From Aliiruegeria haliotis (GTDB taxonomy: Bacteria; Pseudomonadota; Alphaproteobacteria; Rhodobacterales; Rhodobacteraceae), in NCBI RefSeq assembly GCF_003003255.1, contig NZ_PVTD01000004.1, positions 248,001 to 312,000 on the forward strand: DNA of 64,000 nt, in the 5' to 3' direction. Below the pieces are notes generated by a model that saw only the letters and a program-made list of their open reading frames with translations, did no database searches and had not been told where the DNA came from. Shown piece by piece: positions 31,951-42,700 of this stretch (its first letter is position 1; each line of letters opens with the position of its first letter). The position numbers and the translations under genes were made by a program.

Positions 31951-34182
31951 ATGCCCGCCCGCAGTGAGAGTGAGTCGCCGATGCCCTACGCCCATTCCGA
32001 CACGTCCACACCCGTCCTGCACAGCCCCGCACCAAGGGTGGAGGAGCGGGAGAAGCTCGAAGGCGGCAAGGCATTCGTGATGCACGCGGAGTTCGAACCC
32101 GCGGGCGACCAACCGACCGCGATCCGCGAAATCGTCGAGCAGGTCGGGGAGGGTGAGCGAAACCAGGTCCTTCTCGGCGCGACCGGAACCGGCAAGACCT
32201 TCACCATGGCCAAGGTGATCGAAGAAACCCAGCGACCGGCGATCATTCTTGCACCCAACAAGACGCTCGCGGCTCAGCTCTACGGAGAGTTCAAGAAGTT
32301 CTTCCCGGAGAACGCGGTCGAGTACTTCGTCAGCTACTACGACTATTACCAACCCGAAGCCTACGTCGCCCGCTCGGACACCTATATCGAGAAGGAGTCC
32401 CAGATCAACGAGCAGATCGACCGGATGCGCCACTCGGCGACCCGCGCCCTGCTTGAACGCGACGACGTGATCATCGTCGCGTCCGTGTCCTGCATCTATG
32501 GTATCGGTTCGGTAGAGACCTACGGAGCGATGACGCAGGACCTGCATGTCGGCAAGGAATACGACCAGCGCAAGGTCATGGCAGACCTCGTGGCGCAGCA
32601 GTATCGCCGCAACGATCAGGGCTTCCAGCGCGGCTCGTTCCGTGTCCGCGGTGACGTCCTTGAGATCTGGCCAGCGCACCTTGAGGATCGCGCCTGGCGT
32701 CTGAGCTTTTTCGGCGAAGAACTCGAAGCGTTGACAGAGTTCGACCCGCTGACCGGCGAGAAGACGGACACGTTTGAACGCATCAGGGTCTACGCGAACT
32801 CGCACTACGTGACGCCCAAACCGACGATGAAACAGGCCATCGACGGCATCAAGAAGGAGTTGAAGCAGCGTCTGAACCAGCTCGTGGACGAGGGCAAGCT
32901 GCTGGAAGCGCAGCGGCTGGAGCAACGCACGAACTTCGATCTGGAGATGCTGGAGGCCACGGGGGTCTGCAACGGGATCGAGAACTATTCCCGCTACCTC
33001 ACCGGTCGGGCACCCGGCGAACCGCCCCCCACCCTGTTCGAGTTCATCCCCGATCATGCGATCGTCTTCGCGGATGAATCGCACGTGAGCGTGCCGCAGA
33101 TCGGCGGCATGTACCGGGGCGACTACCGGCGAAAGTTCACGCTGGCCGAACACGGGTTCCGGCTGCCGTCCTGCATGGACAACCGCCCGCTCAAGTTCGA
33201 GGAATGGGACGCCATGCGCCCTCAATCGGTCTTCGTGTCCGCCACGCCGGCCGCCTGGGAACTGGATCAGACGGGCGGTGTCTTTACCGAACAGGTGATC
33301 CGCCCCACGGGGCTTCTCGATCCGGAGGTGGAGATTCGCCCGGTCGAAACCCAGGTCGACGACGTTCTGGATGAGATCCGCCGGGTGTCGGCGGCCGGGT
33401 ATCGAACACTTGTGACCACGCTGACAAAGCGGATGGCCGAGGACCTGACGGAATACCTGCACGAGCAGGGCATCCGCGTACGCTACATGCATTCCGACAT
33501 CGACACGATCGAGCGGATCGAGATCCTGCGCGACCTGCGGCTGGGCGCCTTCGACGTCCTTGTCGGGATCAACCTGCTGCGCGAAGGGCTCGACATCCCC
33601 GAATGCGGTCTCGTTGCCATTCTTGATGCCGACAAGGAGGGTTTCCTGCGCTCGGAGACCTCTCTCATCCAGACCATTGGCCGCGCGGCACGGAACGCGG
33701 ACGGGCGGGTGATCATGTATGCGGACCGGGTCACCGGCTCGATGGAACGGGCACTGAAAGAGACCGAACGCCGACGCGCCAAGCAGATCGCCTACAACGA
33801 GGAACACGGCATCACCCCCGAGACAGTGAAGAAAAACGTCGAGGACATCCTGCAAGGGTTGTACCAGGGCGATGTCGACATGGCGCGGGTCACAGCGAAA
33901 GTCGATGCGCCGATGCACGGTGCCAACCTCGAGGCGCATCTCGACGGACTGCGGGAGCAGATGCGCAAGGCGGCTGAGAACCTCGAATTCGAGGAGGCCG
34001 CCCGGATGCGGGACGAGATCAAGCGACTGGAAGCTGTCGACCTTGCCATTGCCGACGATCCGCTCGCGCGGCAATCGGTCGTTGAACAGGCGGTCGAAGA
34101 CGCGCAGACGCGCGAGGGGCGGTCCACAGCCGGTCGCCCCGGTCAGCGGGGCGGGGTGAAACGCCGTAAACGCGGTAGATAG
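31951..34182 (+). CDS. uvrB: Excinuclease ABC subunit B
   Basis: A 743-residue UvrB, slightly longer than E. coli UvrB because of extra residues at both ends. Walker A is GATGTGKT near residue 76, the beta-hairpin is [11 protein letters not shown] near 129, and helicase motif VI is QTIGRAARN. The C-terminal UVR domain is intact ([20 protein letters not shown] near 667). It loads onto damaged DNA from UvrA and recruits UvrC. The start could be 31951 or ATG 31981 (MPYAHS). A basic tail (KRRKRGR) ends the protein. Confidence 0.96.
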   Translation: MPARSESESPMPYAHSDTSTPVLHSPAPRVEEREKLEGGKAFVMHAEFEPAGDQPTAIREIVEQVGEGERNQVLLGATGTGKTFTMAKVIEETQRPAIILAPNKTLAAQLYGEFKKFFPENAVEYFVSYYDYYQPEAYVARSDTYIEKESQINEQIDRMRHSATRALLERDDVIIVASVSCIYGIGSVETYGAMTQDLHVGKEYDQRKVMADLVAQQYRRNDQGFQRGSFRVRGDVLEIWPAHLEDRAWRLSFFGEELEALTEFDPLTGEKTDTFERIRVYANSHYVTPKPTMKQAIDGIKKELKQRLNQLVDEGKLLEAQRLEQRTNFDLEMLEATGVCNGIENYSRYLTGRAPGEPPPTLFEFIPDHAIVFADESHVSVPQIGGMYRGDYRRKFTLAEHGFRLPSCMDNRPLKFEEWDAMRPQSVFVSATPAAWELDQTGGVFTEQVIRPTGLLDPEVEIRPVETQVDDVLDEIRRVSAAGYRTLVTTLTKRMAEDLTEYLHEQGIRVRYMHSDIDTIERIEILRDLRLGAFDVLVGINLLREGLDIPECGLVAILDADKEGFLRSETSLIQTIGRAARNADGRVIMYADRVTGSMERALKETERRRAKQIAYNEEHGITPETVKKNVEDILQGLYQGDVDMARVTAKVDAPMHGANLEAHLDGLREQMRKAAENLEFEEAARMRDEIKRLEAVDLAIADDPLARQSVVEQAVEDAQTREGRSTAGRPGQRGGVKRRKRGR

Positions 34183-34339
34183 GCGGTCAGGCGTTCTCTC
34201 AAATTCGAGACATTTGGCAACCGCCTGTTAACGTCTCGAAAACCGAGGCGTGGAAGATTTCTCAGGGCGAAGACGACACCGCCCCAAGGCGTCCCCTGTC
34301 GGGATTCGCGGTGTATTTGCAGGCCCGGGAGGCAGTCCA

Positions 34340-34552
34340 ATGGGAATTCTTCTTCTCTCCATCATGGTCGCTTTGACGACCACTGCTGTGTGCGCCTTGC
34401 AAGGCATGGGCGTGTTTCTGCTCCTCGGGATCTATGTCGGCAGCGGAATGCTGACCACGACCCTCCTCGCCGCTTTCGTGCTTGCGCGTGGGGCATTGCA
34501 ACGACCGGGAATGCCCAATACCGGCCATTCGCCAACCCAGCTGCCGGGATAG
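34340..34552 (+). CDS. Small two-helix membrane protein
   Basis: A 70-residue protein with an excellent GGGAGG ribosome site nine bases before the ATG. It has two hydrophobic helices (LLLSIMVALTTTAVCAL and VFLLLGIYVGSGMLTTTLL) and a short polar tail. No domain is recognised. It lies 157 bp after uvrB and may be a separate transcript. Confidence 0.6.
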   Translation: MGILLLSIMVALTTTAVCALQGMGVFLLLGIYVGSGMLTTTLLAAFVLARGALQRPGMPNTGHSPTQLPG

Positions 34553-34654
34553 CAGCACTGTCTCCGGCCGACAGCGCGCCGCCACATCGCCGACAGCCAT
34601 GGCGGGACTGGCAGAATTAAGGTCACGTTAATCAAGTTGCACGAAATCGGGAGC

Positions 34655-35377
34655 ATGGTCCTGCTCCGGTTCATTCTGTGCCTGGTTCTTCTGGGAGTTG
34701 CGCTACCGGCGGAGGCAGGTGGCGCTTGGCCACGGGGGAAAGGCAAGTTCTTTGGTTCACTTACCTGGTCGAGTTGGGGCGAATACGCGGGCTACATCGC
34801 CGCTCTGACCGGCCAAAGCACTACCACACCACTGGAAAGCACCGAAGAAATCGGGACCTATTTCGAATATGGGCTCTCGGACAGGCTCACCTTTGGATTG
34901 GATGGGTATCACCGCCCGGCGGCAACGACGGGGTCCACAATCCTGTTTCTTCGCGCCGCGCTCGCCCCGGCTTCCGGACCCAATCGCTACAGCACGGAAA
35001 TCGGGGTCGGAACCATCCGGGACGGGCCGGGCACCGGGCAACAGGTCATACGCGCCGGCCTCGCATGGGGGCGAGGCTACGAGAGCCGGTTCGGCAACGG
35101 CTGGGCGGAAGTGGATGCGAAAGTCGGACATGTGTCGGAGGACGCCGTGTTTTACTACAAGGCCGACGCGACGCTGGGACTGAACCGAACCGATCGGAAC
35201 ACGTGGATCCTTCAACTCCAGCTCGGCGCAATCGACGACAATCCGGGATATGCCCGCCTCGCACCTTCCCTAGTGCGACGGCTCGGCAATCGCTTCAGCG
35301 TTGAGGCAGGGCTACTCGCCGGGGTGCAGAACGACAACAGCGCCGGCCTCAAGCTCGGTGGTTGGCTCGATTTCTGA
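34655..35377 (+). CDS. Secreted outer-membrane beta-barrel-like protein
   Basis: A 240-residue protein with a signal peptide (LLRFILCLVLLGVALPAEAG, cleaved near residue 22). The mature start is GAWPRGKGKFFGSLTW. Alternating polar and aromatic strands, Gly/Asn turns and a C-terminal aromatic residue (GGWLDF) suggest an outer-membrane barrel of about ten strands. No specific transporter family can be named. ATG 34655 was preferred to the upstream TTG because GGGAG precedes it. Confidence 0.7.
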   Translation: MVLLRFILCLVLLGVALPAEAGGAWPRGKGKFFGSLTWSSWGEYAGYIAALTGQSTTTPLESTEEIGTYFEYGLSDRLTFGLDGYHRPAATTGSTILFLRAALAPASGPNRYSTEIGVGTIRDGPGTGQQVIRAGLAWGRGYESRFGNGWAEVDAKVGHVSEDAVFYYKADATLGLNRTDRNTWILQLQLGAIDDNPGYARLAPSLVRRLGNRFSVEAGLLAGVQNDNSAGLKLGGWLDF

Positions 35378-35531
35378 TCAGCGAAGCCGGTGGCACTGAT
35401 TGTGAGCACCGAAGCTTGCTCTTGTCCCTGCGTCGGGCGTGGCGGCGCACTGCTGAAATGCTACACTGCACTGGCCGGGCGGCGGGAGACGCAGGCACGG
35501 TCCAGACAGCAGCAAACGAACGGGAGCAACA

Positions 35532-36041
35532 GTGACAGCAGACCCATCCGCTGCCCCCGTGTGTCGGGCAGCACTTGTTCTCGGTGCCAAGGTTTGGCCC
35601 GGCGGTCGCCCCTCTCCGGCACTTCGCCGTCGCGCCGAGCATGCGGCTGGCATTTTCCGCGCCGGCGACGTCGAGGTGATCCTTGCTTGCGGCGGTCTCG
35701 GCGAGCACCCTCCCAGCGAGGCCAGGCTGATCATGGAGATCTGCGCGGACGCTGGCGTCCCACCGCAGGCAATCATCCTGGAAGATCAATCCACGACAAC
35801 GCTTGAGAATATCCGGAATGCCGCCCGTATTCTCGCCACGCTGGACATCGACACCGCTGTCATCGTGACCAACGACTACCACGCCCCCCGCGCGCGGCTC
35901 ACCGCGCGTCGTTTCGGGCTCAGGGCTTCGTCCTCATCGCCTACCAACTCGGGCGTCTCGCGCCGCACGCTCTGGCTCGGGCGTCTGCGCGAGGTTCCGG
36001 CATACATCTACTACGCGTTGCGACCATGGCCCTCTGCCTGA
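35532..36041 (+). CDS. YdcF/DUF218 family protein
   Basis: A 169-residue protein of the DUF218 fold. The family pattern runs ALVLGAKVWPGGRPSPALRR, then ILACGGLGEHPPSEA, LEDQSTTTLENIRNAARIL and VTNDYHAPRARLTARRFGL. Members are linked to envelope polysaccharide synthesis and bind adenosine cofactors in YdcF, but their reaction is unsettled. Unlike many members it has no N-terminal membrane helices, so it is the soluble short form. The start is GTG with GGGAG upstream. Confidence 0.88.
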   Translation: MTADPSAAPVCRAALVLGAKVWPGGRPSPALRRRAEHAAGIFRAGDVEVILACGGLGEHPPSEARLIMEICADAGVPPQAIILEDQSTTTLENIRNAARILATLDIDTAVIVTNDYHAPRARLTARRFGLRASSSSPTNSGVSRRTLWLGRLREVPAYIYYALRPWPSA

Positions 36042-36066
36042 AGAGCCCGTGGCGCGGCGACCTGTT

Positions 36067-36387
36067 TTATCCGTAGGCTTCCACAACGTCATACATTACC
36101 GGCTCGAAGCTGCGGCACAACGCGTTGAACCGGCGGGTGCGTTCGCGCATTTCCGGGCTGCGAAGCATGGCCTGAAAATCCTCGCGCCGTTTCCATTGTG
36201 AGTAGTTGGCAATTCGCGTCTGCGCGTCGTTCACATGCAACCCGGCACCGACGAAGCCGGGTTGCCGGGAAATGAAGTTTTCATAGGCATCGACCAGCTC
36301 CTCCATCAGGTCCTGGCAGGTGCCGGGCGTCATCTCGAATGTGGTGATAACGGTCTGGCAGGTCTCGGCTTTGGAAATCGTCAGCAT
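36067..36387 (-). CDS. Antibiotic biosynthesis monooxygenase (ABM) domain protein
   Basis: A 106-residue single-domain ferredoxin-like fold protein. The pattern TCQDLMEELVDAYENFISRQPGFVGAGLHVNDAQTRI with ANYSQWKRREDFQAML is typical of ABM proteins, such as YgiN quinol monooxygenase and heme-degrading relatives. The dimeric fold binds small aromatic molecules. The substrate cannot be inferred. It lies 65 bp downstream of the unknown gene ending at 36453, on the same strand. Confidence 0.88.
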   Translation of the reverse strand: MLTISKAETCQTVITTFEMTPGTCQDLMEELVDAYENFISRQPGFVGAGLHVNDAQTRIANYSQWKRREDFQAMLRSPEMRERTRRFNALCRSFEPVMYDVVEAYG

Positions 36388-36452
36388 GGCTCACTCCCTG
36401 TCTTCACCCGAAGCCTAGCACGGCAGGCCGGACGAGAAAGGGATTTCGCACC

Positions 36453-37298
36453 TCAGATGTTGGGTTCTCCCTGCAATCGCAGCAGTTTCCGGAATGCCGT
36501 CCAGTAGCCCGGCAGTTGCGGCGGCGCCTGCATTCCCGCGATACTCTCTTCCGCGTATTCGCCCATTCGGCGTCCCGCAAAGTCTCGCCCCCAGGACAGG
36601 AACGCCTCCGCATCGTCGGGCCGTAGCCGGCAGGCACTCCCGACCAGCCCGATCAGGGTTTCGGCCGGCGAATACCACTCGTCCTGGATCCCGGTCACAC
36701 GCCGGCGAAGCAACGGCCCGATCATCCGAATGGCCCGGTTGCCGGAATAGGTAATGAGCAACTCGCCCAGTTCCTCGCGAGAATAGCCGATCAGCGGCGG
36801 AAAGGTGTCAAAGAAGACCCCCTTGCCGTCGATCACCGCAAGGTTGCGGATCGACGGATGGAACCCGACGCGTTGGGGATGATCCTTCACCGAGAGCCAG
36901 AATGTGGCGATCACGTCGCCCGCCGCCTCCATCAGTGGCACCGCCTCGTCGAGGGAGGCCGCGATCATCTGGGGCCGCATGAGGCCCGCCTCTGGCAACG
37001 CCTGCTGGACGATGACCGGCACCTTTTCTCCCCGCGACTCGACGAAGTGGAACTCGGTCTCGGGAAGCGCGACACCGCAATCCTGCAACACCTGAACATA
37101 GTCGCCATGGGCCTCCGCCAGCCGGTCAAGCTGGGCGTCGGATGCGTTCGAGCGATAGACCTTGATGACCCTGTCGGCGAAGGGGCCGTCCGCGGGACGG
37201 AACGGCGCACAGAAATACCCAAGTTTCGAGATCGGCTCACCCTGAACGGTCTTGCCCGCCTCGATCAGGTCCCTGAGCTCGCTTTCGCTGCCTCGCAT
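36453..37298 (-). CDS. Uncharacterised protein, possibly kinase-like fold
   Basis: A 281-residue soluble protein, not confidently recognised. A GGAGG ribosome site precedes ATG 37298. The order of VIKVYR near residue 45, VPVIVQQALP near 93, and GFHPSIRNLAVIDGKGVFFD (near 150) followed by TFPP recalls the lysine strand, hinge and HxxxxN...D catalytic loop of aminoglycoside-phosphotransferase-type kinases. This resemblance is weak and by eye only. Neighbours are an ABM protein downstream and a universal stress protein upstream, which do not settle the role. Confidence 0.6.
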   Translation of the reverse strand: MRGSESELRDLIEAGKTVQGEPISKLGYFCAPFRPADGPFADRVIKVYRSNASDAQLDRLAEAHGDYVQVLQDCGVALPETEFHFVESRGEKVPVIVQQALPEAGLMRPQMIAASLDEAVPLMEAAGDVIATFWLSVKDHPQRVGFHPSIRNLAVIDGKGVFFDTFPPLIGYSREELGELLITYSGNRAIRMIGPLLRRRVTGIQDEWYSPAETLIGLVGSACRLRPDDAEAFLSWGRDFAGRRMGEYAEESIAGMQAPPQLPGYWTAFRKLLRLQGEPNI

Positions 37299-37335
37299 AC
37301 TGGCCTCCGTCCGTTCCGGAGGGTCCAAACGCCCA

Positions 37336-37360
37336 CCGCGGCGGACCATATCCGCCGCGG
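37336..37360 (-). terminator. Perfect GC-rich hairpin after the universal stress gene
   Basis: CCGCGGCGGA and TCCGCCGCGG form a 10-bp perfect stem around a five-base loop. It lies 31 bases beyond the usp stop on the minus strand and 37 bases before the start of the next gene. The T-tract is poor (TGGGCGTTTGG), so it may be a terminator, or an RNA stabiliser or attenuator between the two genes. Confidence 0.5.
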
Positions 37361-37391
37361 CAGGGATTGGAAACAGGATCCGGTGAGCGCC

Positions 37392-37799
37392 TCAGCGGAC
37401 GACATGCACCGCGCAACGGGCGTGGCGCACAACGCGCGCCGCGGTCGACCCGAGGAAGAAGTCCTGCATGCCGGGGCGGTGCGACGCGATAATGATGCAA
37501 TCGGCTTTCACCTCGTCGGCATAGTCGAGGATGGTCCGCGCGGAATGGCCTTCCACGACGACCACTTCGGCATTCCCGACGCCTTCGGCCAACGCGGCCA
37601 ACCCACCGGTGATATCGTCCCGTGCCTTGTCGAGGTGATCGGCGGGCAGATACTCCGTGGCATATTGCGGAAGGTGCTCCATCACATGCAGAAGCGTGAT
37701 CTTCCCACCCTCTGCACGGATTGCCTGTGCAATCTCCATGGATTCGCGTGCATTGCGGTCCGCCTCGAAGGAAACGGGGACAAGAATGTTGCTGTACAT
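37392..37799 (-). CDS. Universal stress protein (UspA family)
   Basis: A 135-residue single Usp domain. It begins NILVPVSFEADRNARESMEIA. It ends with the ATP-binding consensus G-x2-G-x9-G-S/T, seen as SHRPGMQDFFLGSTAARVV. It is therefore the ATP-binding subtype. Members are induced by starvation or redox stress. It is monocistronic with a hairpin downstream. Confidence 0.95.
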   Translation of the reverse strand: MYSNILVPVSFEADRNARESMEIAQAIRAEGGKITLLHVMEHLPQYATEYLPADHLDKARDDITGGLAALAEGVGNAEVVVVEGHSARTILDYADEVKADCIIIASHRPGMQDFFLGSTAARVVRHARCAVHVVR

Positions 37800-37874
37800 C
37801 GTGCAATTTCTCCTTGGTTGGCGTCAGGTTAGCGCGGTTCGACGCCGCTTTCCTTGATTCAGGTCAGGGGAGGT

Positions 37875-38474
37875 TCAGGAAGTGTGCTTCCCGATCTCCC
37901 ACCCGGTGTTCTCGACCAACAGCCTTTCGGCGGTCTGAACCGGCAGATCCTCCAGCGCGGAACCCATGGAATCATTCCAGCGGTTGAGATACCCGAAGAG
38001 CGCGACTACGCCCATGATTTCCACGATATCGCCCTCCTCCCAATGTGCTTGCAAGTCCGCCTCGATCTCGGGCGTGACCGCGTTGGGCACCTGGCTGGCG
38101 CCATGGGCAAAGGCTAGCGCGGCCTTCTCGGCCGGGCTGAAATGGGGGCTGTCGGCGAAGTTCCAGACATCGTCCAGACGTTCCGCGCTCGCCCCGAAGC
38201 GTTCGGATGCGAGGATCATGTGCGCCTGGCAATAGCGGCAGCCCGAGGCAAAGCTGGACACATAGCCAAGCAGCCGCTTGAACTCCGGAGTAACGGCCCC
38301 GTGGCTCGTCATCACCGCGATGTTGAGATTGGTGAAAGCCCGTGCGAGGTCCGGCCGGTGCGACATCGTTCGGACGGAGTTGGGCACCACGCCAAGCGGT
38401 CCCTTGAAGAACTGAACCTCCTCCCGAAGCCCCGGTTCGATCTCTTCCTCGTCCAGCGGCCTGACGATCGCCAT
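37875..38474 (-). CDS. Carboxymuconolactone decarboxylase/AhpD-like peroxidase-related protein
   Basis: A 199-residue helical protein with the AhpD-type active-site motif ASGCRYCQAHM (CxxC followed by His) near residue 78, and KGPLGVVPNSVRTMSHRPDL at the N-terminus. This is the uncharacterised peroxidase-related branch of the family. The redox cysteines and the proton-relay His are present, so thiol peroxidase or alkylhydroperoxide-reducing activity is plausible. It is divergent from the HugZ-like gene. Confidence 0.88.
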   Translation of the reverse strand: MAIVRPLDEEEIEPGLREEVQFFKGPLGVVPNSVRTMSHRPDLARAFTNLNIAVMTSHGAVTPEFKRLLGYVSSFASGCRYCQAHMILASERFGASAERLDDVWNFADSPHFSPAEKAALAFAHGASQVPNAVTPEIEADLQAHWEEGDIVEIMGVVALFGYLNRWNDSMGSALEDLPVQTAERLLVENTGWEIGKHTS

Positions 38475-38544
38475 GCGCGTCCTCCCTTGTCCTCGTCTCT
38501 CCCGGCGCTAACCTGCGATGCATTCCAACCCGGCGCAAGACACC

Positions 38545-39045
38545 ATGAGCGAAAAGAAAATCGATCCGATCCGACCCACCGATGCAGAGGCGCGTTCCCT
38601 TGCGAAGGAACTGTTGCGCGGAGCCGGCTTCGCAGCGCTCGGTGTGCTGGATCCAGAAACCGGCAGCCCGATGGTGACCCGTGTGGCCATCGGCACGGAC
38701 TTCGACGGTGCGCCGGTCACGCTGGTTTCCTCGCTGTCGCAACATACCACCGCGCTCCGCGCGAATGCCGCCTGCTCCGTGTTGGTCGGCGAGCCCGCGT
38801 CGAAGGGCGACCCGCTCACCCACCCGCGCCTGACCGTGCAATGCAAAGCGCGTTTCATCTCGCGCGAGGACCCGGGACACGAGCCGTTGCGGGAAAGGTG
38901 GCTGGCGCACCATCCCAAGGCAAAGCTATACATCGACTTCGGGGATTTCGGGTTCGTGCGGCTGGAGGTGGAACGCGCGTTCCTCAACGGAGGCTTCGGC
39001 AAGGCTTACGTCCTCACCGCTGCCGACCTTGGCCTGACGGGCTGA
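38545..39045 (+). CDS. HugZ-like pyridoxamine-5'-phosphate-oxidase-fold protein
   Basis: A 166-residue split-barrel protein. The opening IRPTDAEARSLAKELLRGAG, the AALGVLDPETGSPMVTRVAI strand pair and the closing FGFVRLEVERAFLNGGFGKAY match HugZ-family proteins, which bind heme or flavin in heme-iron use. The heme-ligand histidine at the C-terminus of Campylobacter HugZ is not obvious, so the cofactor is uncertain. ATG 38545 fits the family start; ATG 38518 is an in-frame alternative. Confidence 0.88.
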   Translation: MSEKKIDPIRPTDAEARSLAKELLRGAGFAALGVLDPETGSPMVTRVAIGTDFDGAPVTLVSSLSQHTTALRANAACSVLVGEPASKGDPLTHPRLTVQCKARFISREDPGHEPLRERWLAHHPKAKLYIDFGDFGFVRLEVERAFLNGGFGKAYVLTAADLGLTG

Positions 39046-39049
39046 GTAG

Positions 39050-39625
39050 CTATTTCTCGGACACAGCCTTCAGCCGGCCGCCGCTCATCAGCAGTTCCAG
39101 GCGCCGGGAGTTGCCAGCGCTCTGGTACACATCGACGAAGACTGCCTTCCGCGACATCTTCTTCACACCGCTGCGCTTGCAGGCCTTCTTTGCGCTGCCG
39201 CACGTGCTGGCCCGCATCCGCGCATATGCCAGGTCCGTTGCGGCTCCGGTGGGTTTCAGGCCGACGGGGCCGTAGTGGACCATCTCGTAGAGTTCCACCG
39301 ACCCGAACATCGCCACGGCACCGCGCAGCTTGCGCGGGCACCCGTCGCCGAAACCGCTCAGGTAGAAATCCCTCACGCCCGTGCTGCCGGGCGCCGTGTC
39401 GTAGAGCTTCCACTTGCCCGGGCCCTTCTCGACCACCTTGCCAAGCGATTTTCCGCGGACGCCGCACGCCTTGGCAACTGGCCCCTGTTCGACAACCGTC
39501 GGGGCCTTGGTGGAGGCCCGGAACAGCTTTCCAATACCTTTCTGTTCCGCCGCTCCGGGGATTGGAGCGAGGAAAACAAGGCACGACAGAGCACAGACCC
39601 GCGCAAGGGCAGCGGAAAAGGGCAT
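39050..39625 (-). CDS. Secreted protein of unknown function
   Basis: A 191-residue protein with a signal peptide (cleaved near GAAEQ, about residue 26). The mature part is basic and contains at least four cysteines (VAKACGVRG, GDGCPRKLRG, STCGSAKKACKRS), enough for two disulfides. The fold is not recognised. It converges with the HugZ-like gene (4 bp gap) and lies downstream of dnaE on the same strand, 110 bp away. Confidence 0.65.
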   Translation of the reverse strand: MPFSAALARVCALSCLVFLAPIPGAAEQKGIGKLFRASTKAPTVVEQGPVAKACGVRGKSLGKVVEKGPGKWKLYDTAPGSTGVRDFYLSGFGDGCPRKLRGAVAMFGSVELYEMVHYGPVGLKPTGAATDLAYARMRASTCGSAKKACKRSGVKKMSRKAVFVDVYQSAGNSRRLELLMSGGRLKAVSEK

Positions 39626-39735
39626 GGGGAAACCTCGTGAATGGAATGGCAAGTCGGATAGCGACCGTCAGATCATCAGGCAAGTGCGACGTCGTCGCCC
39701 CCCTACACCCGGCAATTTTCCGCCAACTCCCTCGC

Positions 39736-42700
39736 CTAGCGCGAATAAAGCTCTTCGACGTCGAGCACGCCCTGAACCGCCTTTAGCGCGCCTCGCACTT
39801 GCGGGCTCACCGGAAGGTCCGCGCCGATCTCCAGGTCCACTTCCCCCGGAAGTGCCGGGTCCATCAGTGTCAACAGGATCGGCCCTTTCATGCGCACTTG
39901 TCCCGCCTCGACCGTCCGCGACAGGATCGAGCGGACGGTCGACACCGCGTTGCTGTCGTTGATGAACAACCGCAATCCGCCGCCCCCACCTGCGCCTGAA
40001 CTGGCTTCCTGGTCGATCGGCCGCGCGCCTTTGCACAACAGCTTCAACTGTTCGGCTTCGTATGTCGCCTCTGCCGTGATCACGACGTTCTGGCCCGCCT
40101 CGAGATGCTCGCGCGATTTCTCCAACGTTTCCGAGAAGACCGTCACCTCGTACAGGCCGGACGGGTCCGAGAGTTGGACGAAGGCAAACCGGTTGCCGCG
40201 CGCCGATTTCCGCTCCTGCTTTGCAGCGACGGTCCCGGCCATCTTCACGACCGCCGCGCCGGATTTGACCAGTTCCTCGACCTGCGCCAGCGTCTGAATA
40301 CCCTTGCGCTTCAATACGCCCATATAGTCGTCCAGCGGGTGCCCGGAGAGGTAGAAACCGATGGCCACATGTTCCTCGCCCAACCGCTCCGCGGGAAGCC
40401 AGTCGACAACCTGGGCCAGCTTCGGCTCCGGCAGGTCCTCCCCGGCTTCGCCAAAGAGCGAGACCTGGTTGGAGTTTCGCTGCTCATGGATGGCCGCGGA
40501 ATAGGCGACGAGCGCATCAAGCGATTTCAGAACCCGCTGGCGGTTACGATCCAGAACGTCGAAAGCACCGGCTCGCGCCAGCATTTCCAGCGGTCGTTTC
40601 CCGACATGCTTGAGATCCACACGGCGCGCGAGATCAAAAAGCGTCACGAAGGCCTTGTCACCTCGCCCCTCCACGATCAGGTGCATCGCTTCGTGGCCCA
40701 CATTCTTCAGCGCGGCCAGGGCGTAGACGATCTTCCCTTCCTTCACAGAGAACGTCTCGATTGAGCGATTGATGCAGGGCGGCACGATCTCGATCTCCAG
40801 CCCGCGGCGGACCTCCTCCGCATAGACGGAGAGCTTGTCTGTCAGGTGGATATCGCAGTTCATGATGCCGGCCATGAACTCGACCGGGTAGTTCGCCTTC
40901 AGGTAGGCCGTCTGGTAGGACACGACCGCATAGGCCGCCGCGTGGGACTTGTTGAAGCCGTAGTTGGCGAATTTCTCCAGCAGATCGAAGACTTCGCTAG
41001 CCTTCTTTTTGTCGACGCCGTTCTCACCTGCGCCCTTTTCGAATTTCGGGCGTTCGGCGTCCATCGCCTCCTTGATCTTCTTGCCCATGGCGCGGCGCAG
41101 CAGGTCAGCGCCGCCGAGGCTGTAGCCCGCCATGACCTGCGCGATCTGCATCACCTGTTCCTGGTAGACGATGATACCCTGTGTCTCTTCCAGGATGTGG
41201 TCGATCAGCGGATGAACGGATTCCCGCTCCTTTACCCCGTTCTTGACCTCGCAATAGGTCGGGATGTTCTCCATCGGGCCGGGTCGGTAGAGCGCCACCA
41301 ACGCCACGATATCCTCGATGCAGGTGGGCTTCATCCGCCGGAGCGCGTCCATCATGCCCGAGCTTTCCACCTGGAACACCGCAACGGTCTTGGCTGCGGC
41401 ATAGAGGTCGTAGGTCGGCTTGTCGTCGAGCGGGATATGGTCGATGTCGATCTCCACCCCGCGCTGTTTCAGCAGATCCAGCGCATTCTGGATAACCGTC
41501 AGTGTCTTCAGCCCGAGAAAGTCGAACTTCACCAATCCCGCCTGTTCGACCCATTTCATGTTGAACTGGGTCGCGGGCATGTCTGACCGCGGATCCTGAT
41601 AGAGCGGCACGAGCTCATCGAGCGGCCGGTCCCCGATCACGACACCCGCCGCATGGGTCGAGGCATTCCTGAGCAACCCCTCGACTTGCTGGCCATAGGT
41701 CAGCAACCGGTCCACGACCTCCTCGTTCCTGGCTTCCTCGCGCAGGCGTTCCTCGGTGGCCAGCGCCTTCTCGATGGAAACCGGCTTCACGCCTTCCACC
41801 GGGATCATCTTGGAGAGGCGGTCCACCTGGCCAAACGGCATCTGCAGGACACGTCCGATATCCCGAACCGCGGCCTTGGACAGCAGCGCGCCAAACGTGA
41901 TGATCTGGCCGACCTTGTCGTGACCGTATTTCTCCTGCACGTAGTGGATCACCTCCTCCCGGCGATCCATGCAGAAGTCGATGTCGAAGTCGGGCATCGA
42001 CACCCGTTCGGGATTCAGGAACCGCTCGAACAGAAGCGAATACCGCAGCGGGTCGAGGTTGGTAATCGTCAGCGCATAGGCCACGAGGGAGCCCGCACCG
42101 GAACCCCGGCCCGGACCGACCGGGATGTCATGTTCCTTCGCCCACTTGATGAAGTCCGCAACGATGAGGAAATACCCGGGGAACCCCATGGACTCGATGA
42201 TGCCGAGTTCAAACTCCAGCCGGTCGTTGTATTCCTCAACGCTCGCGGCATGCGGGATCACGGCCAGCCGCTTTTCAAGCCCCTCATGGGCCTGCCGGCG
42301 GAGTTCCTCCACCTCGTCCTCAGCGAAGGTGGGCAGGATTGGATCGCGCCGCTCGGAGACCACCCAACAGCGCTGCGCGATCTCCACCGTGTTCTCGATC
42401 GCCTCCGGCAGGTCGGCAAAAAGCGCCGCCATCTCGTCCGGCGTCTTCAGGTAGTGCTGTGGGGTCAGCCGCCGACGCTCCTGCTGCTGATCCACATAGG
42501 CGCCTTCGGCGATGCAGATCAGGGCGTCATGGGCCTCGTAGAATTTCGGCTTCGGAAAGTAGACGTCGTTGGTCGCAACCAGCGGCAGATCGAGCGCGTA
42601 GGCCGTTTCGACGAAGAACTTCTCGGTCCGCGTTTCGGCATCTGGCAGGCCGTCCTCGCCGGGATGCCGTTGCAACTCGACATAAAAGCGGTTCGGATAG

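Noticed and set aside
31885-34074. A 729-codon open frame on the minus strand opposite uvrB
   Set aside because: It is the mirror of a confidently identified UvrB. Long antisense open frames are expected in high-GC DNA with strong third-position bias, and the translation resembles no protein family.
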